This document shows positions 1 through 8,016 of a stretch of DNA of 64,000 nt, in pieces. The stretch spans positions 1 through 64,000 of the forward strand of contig MWYY01000062.1 of assembly GCA_002050355.1 (NCBI GenBank), given 5' to 3'. The notes under the pieces are model-generated. The model made no database searches and had not been told where the DNA came from. It saw only the letters and a list, made by a program, of their open reading frames with translations. Both the position numbers and the translations under genes were made by a program. How positions within the stretch are numbered: position 1 is the stretch's first letter; each line of letters opens with the position of its first letter. The DNA is from Acidobacteria bacterium 28-9. GTDB lineage: Bacteria > Acidobacteriota > Blastocatellia > Pyrinomonadales > Pyrinomonadaceae.

Positions 1-75
1 TGTCTGCTTGTTTGTGCCATTCTTCTTGATGTTCAGGCTTGAACAAGCGGGACAAGTTATTGATTCAAATTGCAC
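1..75 (-). CDS. Start of a probable transposase with an N-terminal zinc ribbon (runs off the left edge)
   Basis: Only 25 codons are present. Reading leftward from a GTG at position 75, the peptide begins MQFESITCPACSSL and continues into NIKKNGTNKQ. A CPxC pair followed by a Lys-Asn-Gly stretch is the layout of the DNA-binding zinc ribbon at the start of IS1-type (InsA-like) transposases. An AAAGGA-like ribosome site lies just upstream of the GTG. The catalytic part and any second Cys pair would lie outside the window, so the family is a guess; a short zinc-ribbon protein of another kind is possible. Confidence 0.35.
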   Translation of the reverse strand, partial: MQFESITCPACSSLNIKKNGTNKQT

Positions 76-221
76 ACTTGAATTTTAGCTTGTCCTTTCT
101 TTCAAACATCTTTTCTGTTACACGACCAAAATAGCTTTTGGAATAGTCGCGTCGAGCATCTTTCTTCGGAACTGAAATCATCTGAAATACGTGATAGAAA
201 TTGTTTGATGGGGAAAGAAAA

Positions 222-893
222 ATGTTTTGTTTGATAAAAATCGCGCGTGCGCTTCCGATGTTTTGTTTATTTATAACGCTTGCCTGTCAAATAAATCTAC
301 AGTCTTCCGCCCAAACTAACCATTCGATTTTTTCGGCAACTTCAGAACAGCCGAAACTTTCTGAAATCGCTTCCAAAGAAATAAGAAAAATGCTCGAAAG
401 CGCCGTCGAGCAAACAAGTGTGACAAAAAGCTACGACCCGAATTACACTGTAATCGCATATCCGAACGGCGACGTTCCTGTTGAAAAAGGCGTCTGCACC
501 GATGTTGTCATTCGAGCGTTTCGTCGCGCGGGCGTAGATTTGCAGCGCGAAGTTCACGAAGATATGCGGGCGAACTTCTCAATGTATCCGCGAAAATGGA
601 GCTTAAAATCACCCGACACGAACATTGACCACCGGCGCGTTCCGAATTTGCAAACTTTTTTCATTCGTAAGGGAAAATCTTTGCCGACGACTGAAAAACC
701 GGAAGATTATAAGCCGGGCGACGTGGTTTCCTGGGATTTGAACGGCAAAGGAATGACGCATATCGGGATGGTTTCAAACATTTACAATGAAAGCACGAAA
801 CGTTTTTTAATCATTCACAACATCGGCGCCGGCACAAAAGCCGAAGATGTTGTTTTCGATTGGAAAATTACCGGACATTACCGTTATTTTTAA
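222..893 (+). CDS. Exported DUF1287 (YijF-like) protein
   Basis: A protein of 223 residues with a hydrophobic signal segment in the first 30 residues, ending near SSAQ, so it probably acts in the periplasm or at the outer membrane. The rest matches the DUF1287 family, a relative of the NlpC/P60 papain-like fold. Visible hallmarks are the motif KGVCTDVVIRAFR, with a likely nucleophilic Cys, and the later segment GMTHIGMVSN, with a conserved His. The biochemical function of the family is not established; a cell-wall amidase or peptidase role is an inference from the fold. The ATG at 222 is chosen over an upstream TTG at 201 because GGGGAAAG lies just before it. It stands alone ahead of hemW, 30 bp away. 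Confidence 0.82.
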   Translation: MFCLIKIARALPMFCLFITLACQINLQSSAQTNHSIFSATSEQPKLSEIASKEIRKMLESAVEQTSVTKSYDPNYTVIAYPNGDVPVEKGVCTDVVIRAFRRAGVDLQREVHEDMRANFSMYPRKWSLKSPDTNIDHRRVPNLQTFFIRKGKSLPTTEKPEDYKPGDVVSWDLNGKGMTHIGMVSNIYNESTKRFLIIHNIGAGTKAEDVVFDWKITGHYRYF

Positions 894-923
894 ATACAAA
901 ATCAAGTTAAAATTTCACTTTCA

Positions 924-2054
924 ATGACTGCCGCCGGAATTTACATTCACATACCGTTTTGCCGTTCGCGCTGTTCGTATTGCGATTTTGCAACGGATGT
1001 TTTTAAAAATAACGAAACCGTCGAGCGATATGTCAGCGCGCTTTGTTTTGAAATCCAAAATTCAAAATCCAAAATCCAAAATCTTAAAGTTGACACTATT
1101 TATTTCGGCGGCGGAACGCCTTCGCTTTTAACGGCGAAGCAGCTCGAAAAAATCTTAAACGCGGTTTATAAAAAGTTTTCCGTCTTGAAGAACGCGGAAA
1201 TTACGATGGAGATGAATCCGGCGACCGTTTCGTTGGAAACTCTGCGTGATTACAAAAATCTCGGCATAAATCGGGCGAGTTTTGGCGCGCAAACTTTTGA
1301 TGACTCGGAATTAAAACGTCTCGGACGAAAGCATACTGCTGCCGATGTGCGCGAAACAATCGAGCTTTTACGCGCAGCCGATTTTGCCAATGTCAGTTTT
1401 GATTTAATCGCCGGTTTGCCGCGTCAAACTTTGAAAGATTGGAAAAGAAATCTGGACGAAGCATTAAAACTCAAACCTGAACATCTTTCTTTATATCTGC
1501 TGGAAATTCACGAAGGAACGCCGCTTGCCGAGCAGGTCAGAAGTCGCCGACAGCCTTTGCCCGACGAAGATTTGGCGGGGGAAATGTATGAATTATTGAT
1601 TGAAACGGTTGCCGAAAAAGGTTATGCGCAATATGAGATTTCAAATTTTTCGCTTTCAGGTTACGAGTCAAAACACAATTCAAAATACTGGACGTGCGAG
1701 CCGGTTTCTGCGTTCGGCGTTTCGGCGCATTCTTTCGACGGCAAAAGAAATCGCTGGGCAAACGAGCGCGATACTTTGAAATATGTTCGCCTTGTTGAAA
1801 ACGACGAATCGCCGATTGTTGAAAAAAGCGAGGTGAATTTAAGGTCGGAATTTGTTTTTCTCGGCTTGCGCCTAACAAAAGGAATTGATTTGCGCGAATA
1901 CAAAAAGCGTTTCGGCACGGATTTAATTGAAGAATACGAGAAAGATTTAAGGCGACTTGTCGAAGCCGAATTAATCGAGCTTGCCGAAAATCGCCTTAAA
2001 TTGACGAGAAAAGGTTTTCTGTTTTCCAACGAGGTTTTCGCTGTTTTCGTTTAA
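924..2054 (+). CDS. hemW: HemW-like radical SAM heme chaperone
   Basis: A 376-residue radical SAM protein. The [4Fe-4S]/SAM motif CRSRCSYCDF (CxxxCxxC) sits at about residues 13-22, and a GGGTPS glycine motif follows near residue 63. The C-terminal HemW domain occupies roughly residues 290-370. HemW is related to oxygen-independent coproporphyrinogen oxidase HemN but is a heme carrier or chaperone; the short N-terminus beginning almost directly with IYIHIPFC fits HemW rather than HemN. Residues about 43-54 (IQNSKSKIQNLK) are the translation of a 7-bp tandem repeat and look like an insertion in the loop before the GGGTPS strand. The start at 924 has no strong ribosome site but places the conserved N-terminus correctly. 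Confidence 0.88.
   Translation: MTAAGIYIHIPFCRSRCSYCDFATDVFKNNETVERYVSALCFEIQNSKSKIQNLKVDTIYFGGGTPSLLTAKQLEKILNAVYKKFSVLKNAEITMEMNPATVSLETLRDYKNLGINRASFGAQTFDDSELKRLGRKHTAADVRETIELLRAADFANVSFDLIAGLPRQTLKDWKRNLDEALKLKPEHLSLYLLEIHEGTPLAEQVRSRRQPLPDEDLAGEMYELLIETVAEKGYAQYEISNFSLSGYESKHNSKYWTCEPVSAFGVSAHSFDGKRNRWANERDTLKYVRLVENDESPIVEKSEVNLRSEFVFLGLRLTKGIDLREYKKRFGTDLIEEYEKDLRRLVEAELIELAENRLKLTRKGFLFSNEVFAVFV
1051..1085 (+). repeat. Heptamer array inside hemW
   Basis: Five consecutive 7-bp units of the type AAATCCA/AAATTCA lie in frame inside hemW and are read as Ile-Gln-Asn-Ser-Lys-type residues. Similar arrays occur inside the methyltransferase gene at 7354-7388 and the O-antigen ligase gene at 48865-48892. 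Confidence 0.85.
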
Positions 2055-2080
2055 CTAACACCTAAAAACTAATCTCTATA

Positions 2081-2680
2081 TTACTGCTTTTCAATCACCG
2101 CGCCTTTAATTGATTCGGCGTTTTGCGGAGTTTTTTCCAGTTTTGCCGGATTGAAGCCCAGTTTTTCGACGCGGCGCAAAATGTCTTGATAATTCGCGTC
2201 GCTCATCTGCGGCGTGCGGCTCAAAATCCACAGGTATTCGCGTTTCGGGTCGCCGACGGCGGCGTATTTATAATCGTTATCCAAATCTACAATCCAATAA
2301 TCGCCCCACGTCGCCGACAAAAACGACATAAATTTTGGCGCAAAACGCACTTCAAGTTTGGCGTTCGAGCTGCCTTCAACGACTTTCGCCTGACCTCGCG
2401 CGCCGTCGAGCGTGCCGTTTTTTACCAGACATTCGTTGAAAACTTCGACCGCGCCGTCGGCTTTAAGCGTATAAGTAACCGTTGTATTGGCGACGCATTT
2501 CTTCTGGAATTTATTCGGGTAACGCGCGATTTCAAACCACTTACCGGCGTATCGGTTCAGGTCAACCGACGAAACCGTTTGCAGCGTCGTCTGTTTATCG
2601 GATTTTTTTGGTTGGGTGAAAACGGTTGTTGAAAAAACAAGTAGCGACAATAATAATGCCGACGGCAATACTTTTTTCAT
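2081..2680 (-). CDS. blc: Exported bacterial lipocalin (Blc-like)
   Basis: A protein of 199 residues. A signal peptide covers about residues 1-22 (MKKVLPSALLLSLLVFSTTV). The lipocalin signature YAGKWFEIARYPN at about residues 44-56 contains the invariant Gly-x-Trp, and a matching C-terminal segment, YLWILSRTP, holds the conserved Arg. Bacterial Blc proteins bind lysophospholipids or fatty acids at the outer membrane. No clear lipobox Cys is present, so this one is probably soluble in the periplasm rather than lipid-anchored. AAGGAG precedes the ATG at good spacing. It converges with hemW. Confidence 0.88.
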   Translation of the reverse strand: MKKVLPSALLLSLLVFSTTVFTQPKKSDKQTTLQTVSSVDLNRYAGKWFEIARYPNKFQKKCVANTTVTYTLKADGAVEVFNECLVKNGTLDGARGQAKVVEGSSNAKLEVRFAPKFMSFLSATWGDYWIVDLDNDYKYAAVGDPKREYLWILSRTPQMSDANYQDILRRVEKLGFNPAKLEKTPQNAESIKGAVIEKQ

Positions 2681-2803
2681 AGTAAAATCTCCTTTTCCGT
2701 ACAGAATCTTAAAACTTTTATAAGCGACCAGTCTGCCGAAATTTGCTTTTCATCGTCGGCAGTTTCTATAATTTTCCTATACTTTAGAATAAATATAAAT
2801 TTT

Positions 2804-3169
2804 ATGCCGATTTACGAATACAAATGTTTGGGATGCGCCTCTCACGTTGAAAAGATGCAAAAGGTTTCTGACAACCCTTTGGTAACTTGCGAAAAATGCG
2901 GCGGGAAACTCGAAAAACAATGGTCGCTGTCCGGCTTTCAATTCAAAGGTGCAGGCTGGTATGTAACCGATTACGCAAATAAATCTGTCGCAACCGTTGA
3001 AAAGAATGGAAAATCCGACAAAACTGAGAAAAGCGAAACGGCTGAAAAACCTGCCGTCGCTGAAAAAAATTCTGCCGCCGAATCAACCGCAAAGACTGAA
3101 GCCGCATCAAACAAATCGAATGAAACCAGAACGGATTCAAAAAAAGAGACTGTAAAGCAAAAGGAATAA
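2804..3169 (+). CDS. FmdB-family zinc-ribbon protein
   Basis: A protein of 121 residues. Residues 1-50 form the FmdB/putative regulatory zinc ribbon: MPIYEYKCLGC, then CEKCGG, giving two Cys-x-x-Cys knuckles. Residues 70-121 are a Lys/Glu/Ala/Thr-rich tail that looks disordered. The molecular role of this widespread family is not known; it is often called a regulatory protein from an old amidase-operon association. The leader contains TATACT about 30 nt before the ATG and little else, suggesting a short, weakly structured leader. The next gene starts 6 bp after the stop, so the two are probably co-transcribed. Confidence 0.85.
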   Translation: MPIYEYKCLGCASHVEKMQKVSDNPLVTCEKCGGKLEKQWSLSGFQFKGAGWYVTDYANKSVATVEKNGKSDKTEKSETAEKPAVAEKNSAAESTAKTEAASNKSNETRTDSKKETVKQKE

Positions 3170-3175
3170 AGCGAG

Positions 3176-4090
3176 ATGAAAAAGATTTCGACGGAGAAAA
3201 TTGGGCTGGCGAGTTTGATTTTGCTTGTGTTTAGCAGTTTTGCCAATGCGCAGTCGCGGCATAACGCAGCGACAACGACCCACTCTGAAGGAACGATTTT
3301 GAGTGTGTCCGCGCTTCGCACAAACGATTCGACCGTGCCGATAAAACCGGAAAATCTCAATCTTTACGAAAACGGCGTCGAGCAGAAAATCAAAAATTTC
3401 AGTTTCGACCCGTCGCCGGCGCGCATTGTTCTTCTGGTTGATAATTCTTCGACAGTTCGCGCCGACATCGAAAAATTAAAGAAGGCAGCGACGGAATTCG
3501 CTTACGAAATTTTTGAAGGCGACCAGCTTTTTGTTGTCGGTTACGACGAAAAGCCGGAAATCATACAGGAATGGACGGACGACGCGAAAAAAATTGAAGC
3601 CTCAGTTGCGACTTTTCGCAAAAAGGGAAATCCGTTTTTGTTCGATTCGCTAAATTCGACCGTCGCCGAAGTTTTACAGCCGCTGATGCCTGGAACCAGA
3701 AAAACGACGGTAGTTTTAATCAGCGACGGACTCGACCGCGGCAGCAAAACGCCTTTTGATAAAATTTTGGGCGAACTGCAAAAACAAAACATCACGGTTT
3801 ACGCTCTGCAAATTCCCGACCGAACCGGCGGCGCATACCGCCGCAATCAACCGAAAGCAGCCGAGGTTATAAATCAATTGACCGAAGGCACGGGCGGAAA
3901 AGCTTTCTCGATTGACGAAGGGCAAACCGCCGCGAAATTCATCTGCGACGAGCTGAAAAAAAACCGTTACCTGCTTTCGTATTCTCCCGCAAATACTTCA
4001 TCTTATGACGCGCGCCGCGTTTTTCTAATCGCCGACGAAGGCATAACGGTGCGCACAAAAACCGCGCAGCCTCCGAATTTGAAACAGTGA
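3176..4090 (+). CDS. Secreted VWA protein ('VWFA-related Acidobacterial domain')
   Basis: A protein of 304 residues with a signal peptide (LASLILLVFSSFANAQS). A von Willebrand factor A domain follows from about residue 80 to residue 260. The metal-site motif appears as VLLVDNSSTV, a D-x-S-x-T variant of MIDAS, and the later strands VVLISDGLDRG and VYALQIPD fit the fold. Before it, about residues 30-75 form a short beta-rich region with LYENGVEQKIKNF, typical of the Acidobacteria-enriched VWA family. Substrate and partners are unknown. It is 6 bp downstream of the FmdB gene and is followed by convergent thyA. Confidence 0.82.
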   Translation: MKKISTEKIGLASLILLVFSSFANAQSRHNAATTTHSEGTILSVSALRTNDSTVPIKPENLNLYENGVEQKIKNFSFDPSPARIVLLVDNSSTVRADIEKLKKAATEFAYEIFEGDQLFVVGYDEKPEIIQEWTDDAKKIEASVATFRKKGNPFLFDSLNSTVAEVLQPLMPGTRKTTVVLISDGLDRGSKTPFDKILGELQKQNITVYALQIPDRTGGAYRRNQPKAAEVINQLTEGTGGKAFSIDEGQTAAKFICDELKKNRYLLSYSPANTSSYDARRVFLIADEGITVRTKTAQPPNLKQ

Positions 4091-4156
4091 AAAAATAAAA
4101 AAGGCGGCGGCTCTATTCAGTTTGTTTTTAACAGAATTCGCTTTTGTTTTTCATTA

Positions 4157-4789
4157 CTAAACGGCGACCGGCGCAGCGATTTTTCCCCACGATTGGTAAT
4201 TTTCGAGTTTTAGATTTTCGTATTTGAAGTTCAATAAACCTTCCAAACCTTTCAATCTTTCCGCGTTTATCAATTCCAATTTCGGTAATTCCAAAGGCTC
4301 GCGTTTTAATAATTCTTCGACCTGGTTTAAATGATTTAAGTAGATGTGCAAATCGCCGAAAGTGTGTACAAAATCGCCGACCCGCAAATCACAGACGTGT
4401 GCGATTAAATGCGTCAGAAGCGCGTAAGAACTGATGTTGAACGGGACACCGAGAAAAGCATCGGCGCTTCTCTGGTAAAGCTGGCAGTGCAAAACTTTTT
4501 CATTTTCGACTTTGAATTGAAAAAGCATATGACACGGCGGCAAATCAACTTGTATTGCTTGCTCCGGATCCCAGCCGGAAACAATCAAACGGCGCGAATT
4601 CGGATTTTTCCGAATTTCTTCGATCAAAGCTTTTATCTGGTCAAAACCGTTGTGTTTGGGATAATCGCCGCCGAAACTCCTCCATAAATATCCATAAACC
4701 GGACCTAAATCGCCTTTTTCTCGATTAAATCGTTTCGTATGTTCAGCGTCCGCCCATTCTGCCCAAATGTCCACGCCCCGCTCGCGCAA
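4157..4789 (-). pseudogene. thyA: Thymidylate synthase, 3' part (downstream half of a duplication-broken gene)
   Basis: This ORF corresponds to residues 72-281 of an intact ThyA. It includes the catalytic Cys (DLPPCHML), the dUMP-binding residues in QRSADAFLG and the true C-terminus ending IAAPVAV. It lacks the first 71 residues, which hold the N-terminal Arg and part of the active-site wall. The frame is open upstream only to a TAA at 4898-4900, created at the duplication junction. The only available start is an internal TTG at 4789, which reads as Leu inside the intact protein. It is therefore unlikely to make a working enzyme alone. An intact enzyme would methylate dUMP to dTMP with methylene-tetrahydrofolate. 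Confidence 0.85.
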
Positions 4790-5452
4790 ATTTTCCTCGT
4801 TTGTATCGCCGCTTAAAAACCAGGCTAATTCTTCAAATATCCAGCGAAACGGTACTTTTTTTGTTGTAACAATCGGAAAGTAATTCTTCGACCTGGTTTA
4901 AATGATTTAAGTAGATGTGCAAATCGCCGAAAGTGTGTACAAAATCGCCGACCCGCAAATCACAGACGTGTGCGATTAAATGCGTCAGAAGCGCGTAAGA
5001 ACTGATGTTGAACGGGACACCGAGAAAAGCATCGGCGCTTCTCTGGTAAAGCTGGCAGTGCAAAACTTTTTCATTTTCGACTTTGAATTGAAAAAGCATA
5101 TGACACGGCGGCAAATCAACTTGTATTGCTTGCTCCGGATCCCAGCCGGAAACAATCAAACGGCGCGAATTCGGATTTTTCCGAATTTCTTCGATCAAAG
5201 CTTTTATCTGGTCAAAACCGTTGTGTTTGGGATAATCGCCGCCGAAACTCCTCCATAAATATCCATAAACCGGACCTAAATCGCCTTTTTCTCGATTAAA
5301 TCGTTTCGTATGTTCAGCGTCCGCCCATTCTGCCCAAATGTCCACGCCCCGCTCGCGCAAATTTTCCTCGTTTGTATCGCCGCTTAAAAACCAGGCTAAT
5401 TCTTCAAATATCCAGCGAAACGGTACTTTTTTTGTTGTAACAATCGGAAAGT
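4310..5452. repeat. Perfect tandem duplication, two 571-bp units within thyA
   Basis: Bases 4310-4881 and 4881-5452 agree at every position I compared by eye. The shift is exactly 571 bp, with a single shared T at the junction. Sequence differs immediately outside on both sides (A versus G at 4309/4880, A versus C at 4882/5453). It is either a very recent duplication or an assembly error. Confidence 0.93.
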
Positions 5453-5573
5453 CTCGGCGTAAATCAAATCGCGTTTGGTATCCGAAGGCAGAAATCGTTC
5501 CAACGCCGGTGCGGTCTTCGTGGCGCGCGCCGTTTTGCAAAATATATCGCAGAAGTTCTTGATACTGTTTCAT
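4833..5573 (-). pseudogene. thyA: Thymidylate synthase, 5' part with aberrant C-terminus
   Basis: This ORF has the correct ThyA start ([12 protein letters not shown]) and runs normally through residue 232, including the catalytic Cys157 in DLPPCHML and the Arg pair RRLIVSGW. At the junction of the 571-bp tandem duplication the frame shifts, since 571 is not a multiple of three. The last normal residues, VEELL, are followed by a foreign tail, [14 protein letters not shown], and a stop. The normal 49 C-terminal residues, needed for closing over the substrate, are missing. Removing one repeat copy would give an uninterrupted 846-bp gene for 281 residues, close to the usual ThyA length. No folA follows. 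Confidence 0.88.
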
Positions 5574-5685
5574 TCGATTTTGGTTTTGTTATTTTTTGGA
5601 TTTGTTGGAAATTTTAACCGCAAATTTGTCGAAAGCAAACTCGAAAAGTTACTATACTTGTTTGAATTTTCTAAACATAAATTTT

Positions 5686-6150
5686 ATGTCAAACAAACTG
5701 GAAGTTAGCTTCAACTCGCCGCAGTGCGGTTTTATGTCAATCGGCTTTGATGACGGCGAGCGCGAGTTTCACACGACGACGGCGCACGCGCCGCACGAAC
5801 GCGCTCTGCCGGAACTTATGCAAATTTTAACGGCTTTACTCGATAATAATTTGCCTCAAAAAGAATATGTTCTGCGCTGGAATCGAGAGCCGGAAGAATT
5901 TGATTTTTGTTTCGTGCGCGAGGGCGAAAGCGTGATTTTGGAAATTTACCAATATCCGGGCGAAACTCGCCGCGCATCCGAACGCGAAATGGTTTTCTCT
6001 CACGCCGGAGACTTGCGAGACACGGCGCGAGCGTTTCACGCAACTTTCGCGCAGCTTTACGAAGACAAAGACACGGACGAGTTTGAATTCAACTGGCGAC
6101 AGCCTTTTCCGCTTGCAGAATTTGAGGAATTTAAAAATAAAATGAATTAG
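5686..6150 (+). CDS. Small soluble protein of unknown function
   Basis: A protein of 154 residues that I do not recognise. It begins MSNKLEVSFNSPQCGFMSIG, has no signal peptide or membrane segment and is acidic. A mid-region segment, EPEEFDFCFVREG, suggests an alternating beta structure. The ATG at 5686 is preferred over an upstream in-frame ATG at 5596 because it has the same AT-rich leader with a TATACT box about 30 nt upstream as the FmdB gene (CTATACTTG... and AAATTTTATG). It diverges from thyA and precedes a methyltransferase. Its TAG stop is followed at once by a CCGCGAAC hairpin. Confidence 0.7.
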   Translation: MSNKLEVSFNSPQCGFMSIGFDDGEREFHTTTAHAPHERALPELMQILTALLDNNLPQKEYVLRWNREPEEFDFCFVREGESVILEIYQYPGETRRASEREMVFSHAGDLRDTARAFHATFAQLYEDKDTDEFEFNWRQPFPLAEFEEFKNKMN

Positions 6151-6151
6151 C

Positions 6152-6175
6152 CGCGAACAAATACAAAGGTTCGCG
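6152..6175 (+). terminator. Short GC-rich hairpin after the stop codon
   Basis: CGCGAAC at 6152-6158 pairs with GTTCGCG at 6169-6175 around a 10-nt A-rich loop, followed by AGAATTTT. It begins directly after a TAG stop. The T-run is weak, so termination is tentative. Confidence 0.45.
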
Positions 6176-6227
6176 AGAATTTTCAAACTTCTCATATATT
6201 TTTGTGTCTTCTCGGGGCTAAAATCAG

Positions 6228-7226
6228 ATGAAACAAAAACTTTTAGAACTTCTTGCGTGTCCGACCTGTGGCGGCGATATTCTGCTGGTTCACGTCGGTA
6301 CACGTGAGGAACGAGAAATCATCGAAGGTTTGCTTTCGTGCCGAAAATGCACGCGCGAATATAAAATCGTGCGCGGCGTTCCGCGTTTTGCCGATTTGTC
6401 GAAAATCGAGCAGAACAAAGCCGAAACCGCTGAAAATTTCGGATGGCAATGGACGCATTTCACACAGGCGAACGAGAAATATAAATCGCAATTTTTGGGT
6501 TGGATTCAGCCGGTTGAACCGAATTTTTTTAAGGATAAAATCGTTCTCGAAGGAGGCTGCGGCAAAGGCAGACACACGACTCTAGCGGCAAATTGGGGCG
6601 CGCGCGAAGTCATCGGAATTGATTTGAGCGCGGCGGTCGAAACTGCTTTTCAAGCGACGAGAAATTTGCCCAACGCGCACGTTGTTCAAGCCGACGTTTA
6701 CAAACTGCCGTTCAAAAAAGTTTTCGATTACGCATTCAGTGTCGGCGTTTTGCATCACACGCCGAATCCGAAAAAAGCGTTTGTGTCATTAGCTTCAAAA
6801 GTAAAAAAAGGCGGCGCGATTTCCGCCTGGATTTACGGCGCGGAAAACAACGAATGGATTACAAATTACGTTTCGCCGATGCGCGAACGTTTCACTTCGC
6901 GCTTGTCTCAACCGACACTCTACCAGCTTTCAAAACTCCCGACACTCGGCGTCTTTTTAGCCAGCAAATTAATTTACAAACCCGCCAATGCCGTTGCAAA
7001 ACCGCTTGCCGGCAAACTTTTCTACAACGATTATCTTAACCATTTAGCAACATTCGGCTGGCGTGAGCAACACAATATCGTCTTTGACCATCTTGTTGCG
7101 CCGACGGCGTTTTATATTCCGAAAAAAGAATTTGAAGATTGGTGGCGAGAAATCGGTGCGCAAACAGTTGAAATAATCTGGCATAATCAAAATAGTTGGT
7201 GTGGATTTGGTAGAATAGAACGATAA
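6228..7226 (+). CDS. SAM methyltransferase with N-terminal zinc ribbon
   Basis: A protein of 332 residues. The N-terminal 55 residues form a Trm112-like zinc ribbon (CPTCGG near residue 11 and CRKC near residue 39). A class I SAM-dependent methyltransferase domain follows, with motif I as LEGGCGKGRH near residue 107, the acidic strand end GIDLSAAV, and motif FDYAFSVGVLHHTPNP. Fusions of this kind are common in gene sets for surface or lipid-linked sugars, but the substrate cannot be told from sequence. The next methyltransferase starts 3 bp after the stop, so the two are co-transcribed with the GT2 that follows. Confidence 0.85.
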   Translation: MKQKLLELLACPTCGGDILLVHVGTREEREIIEGLLSCRKCTREYKIVRGVPRFADLSKIEQNKAETAENFGWQWTHFTQANEKYKSQFLGWIQPVEPNFFKDKIVLEGGCGKGRHTTLAANWGAREVIGIDLSAAVETAFQATRNLPNAHVVQADVYKLPFKKVFDYAFSVGVLHHTPNPKKAFVSLASKVKKGGAISAWIYGAENNEWITNYVSPMRERFTSRLSQPTLYQLSKLPTLGVFLASKLIYKPANAVAKPLAGKLFYNDYLNHLATFGWREQHNIVFDHLVAPTAFYIPKKEFEDWWREIGAQTVEIIWHNQNSWCGFGRIER

Positions 7227-7229
7227 TTT

Positions 7230-7991
7230 ATGCAGGCGCAACTTTCTAAAGAAATGCAGCAGCACACATACGCCATTATGAATCGCATCGAAGATTCGCA
7301 TTGGTGGTATGTCGGGCGGCGCGCGATTCTTGAAAGTTTTCTCGAACAGATAGTTCAAAATTCAAAATTCAAAATTCAAAATTCGAAGATTCTCGATGTC
7401 GGTTGTGGCACAGGCGGCAATCTTGAAATGTTGGATAAATTCGGCGCTGCGGAAGGTGTTGACGTTTCCGACGACGCACTTGAGTTCTGCAAATCGAAAG
7501 GTTTAACCGTGCATAAAGGTTTGGCGGAAAGTTTGCCGTTTGAAGATGAAAGTTTTGACGTTGTAACCGCGCTCGATGTTGTCGAACATTTGGACGACGA
7601 CATTGCCGGGCTAAAAGAAATGCACCGCGTTTTGAAAACGGGCGGCAAAACTTTGATTTTTGTTCCCGCATTTATGTGGCTTTGGGGCGTGCAGGATGAC
7701 GTTTCAAATCACCGAATTCGCTATACAAAAAAGCAGATTGTCGAAAGATTAGAAAAATCCGGTTTCGCAATCGAACGCGCGACTTACGCGAATATAACTT
7801 TTTTCGCGCCGATTTTGGGCGGCAGAACTTTGATGAAATTGACGGGAATAAAACCCGAATCGGAAAATATTGTCAACGTTTCCGCTCTCAATGGCATTTT
7901 CGGAAAACTTTTCGGCGCGGAAAGATTTTGGCTCAAAAATTTTAATTTTCCGTTCGGTGTTTCGATTGTAATCGTGGCGGAGAAAGTTTGA
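7230..7991 (+). CDS. Class I SAM-dependent methyltransferase
   Basis: A protein of 253 residues. Motif I ILDVGCGTGGNLEML lies near residue 51, followed by GVDVSDDALEFC (post-I acidic residue) and the motif VTALDVVEHL. The N-terminal region (MNRIEDSHWWYVGRR) is typical of methyltransferases found in polysaccharide and O-antigen clusters. A 7-bp repeat array just before motif I adds about ten residues (VQNSKFKIQNSK) to the linker ahead of the first Rossmann strand. The target is unknown; position between another methyltransferase and a polyprenyl-type GT2 suggests a glycolipid or surface glycan. Confidence 0.86.
   Translation: MQAQLSKEMQQHTYAIMNRIEDSHWWYVGRRAILESFLEQIVQNSKFKIQNSKILDVGCGTGGNLEMLDKFGAAEGVDVSDDALEFCKSKGLTVHKGLAESLPFEDESFDVVTALDVVEHLDDDIAGLKEMHRVLKTGGKTLIFVPAFMWLWGVQDDVSNHRIRYTKKQIVERLEKSGFAIERATYANITFFAPILGGRTLMKLTGIKPESENIVNVSALNGIFGKLFGAERFWLKNFNFPFGVSIVIVAEKV
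7354..7388 (+). repeat. Heptamer array inside a methyltransferase gene
   Basis: Four TTCAAAA units and one TTCGAAG unit lie head to tail in the coding frame, giving QNSKFKIQNSK in the protein just before SAM motif I. The 7-bp period becomes a 7-residue period after translation. Confidence 0.88.
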
Positions 7992-8016
7992 AAATTCTAT
8001 TTATTGATTGCCCGAA

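Noticed and set aside
100-170. Small minus-strand ORF of about 39 codons beginning MISVPKKDARRD
   Set aside because: It is short, has no recognised pattern and ends just where the zinc-ribbon frame begins; chance is the simpler explanation.
1537-2029. Minus-strand ORFs over hemW
   Set aside because: They mirror the coding frame of hemW; the protein motifs of HemW decide the strand.
4310-5452. Two thyA genes side by side
   Set aside because: The copies are internal parts of one gene, and the unit breaks the frame. They do not represent two complete paralogues.
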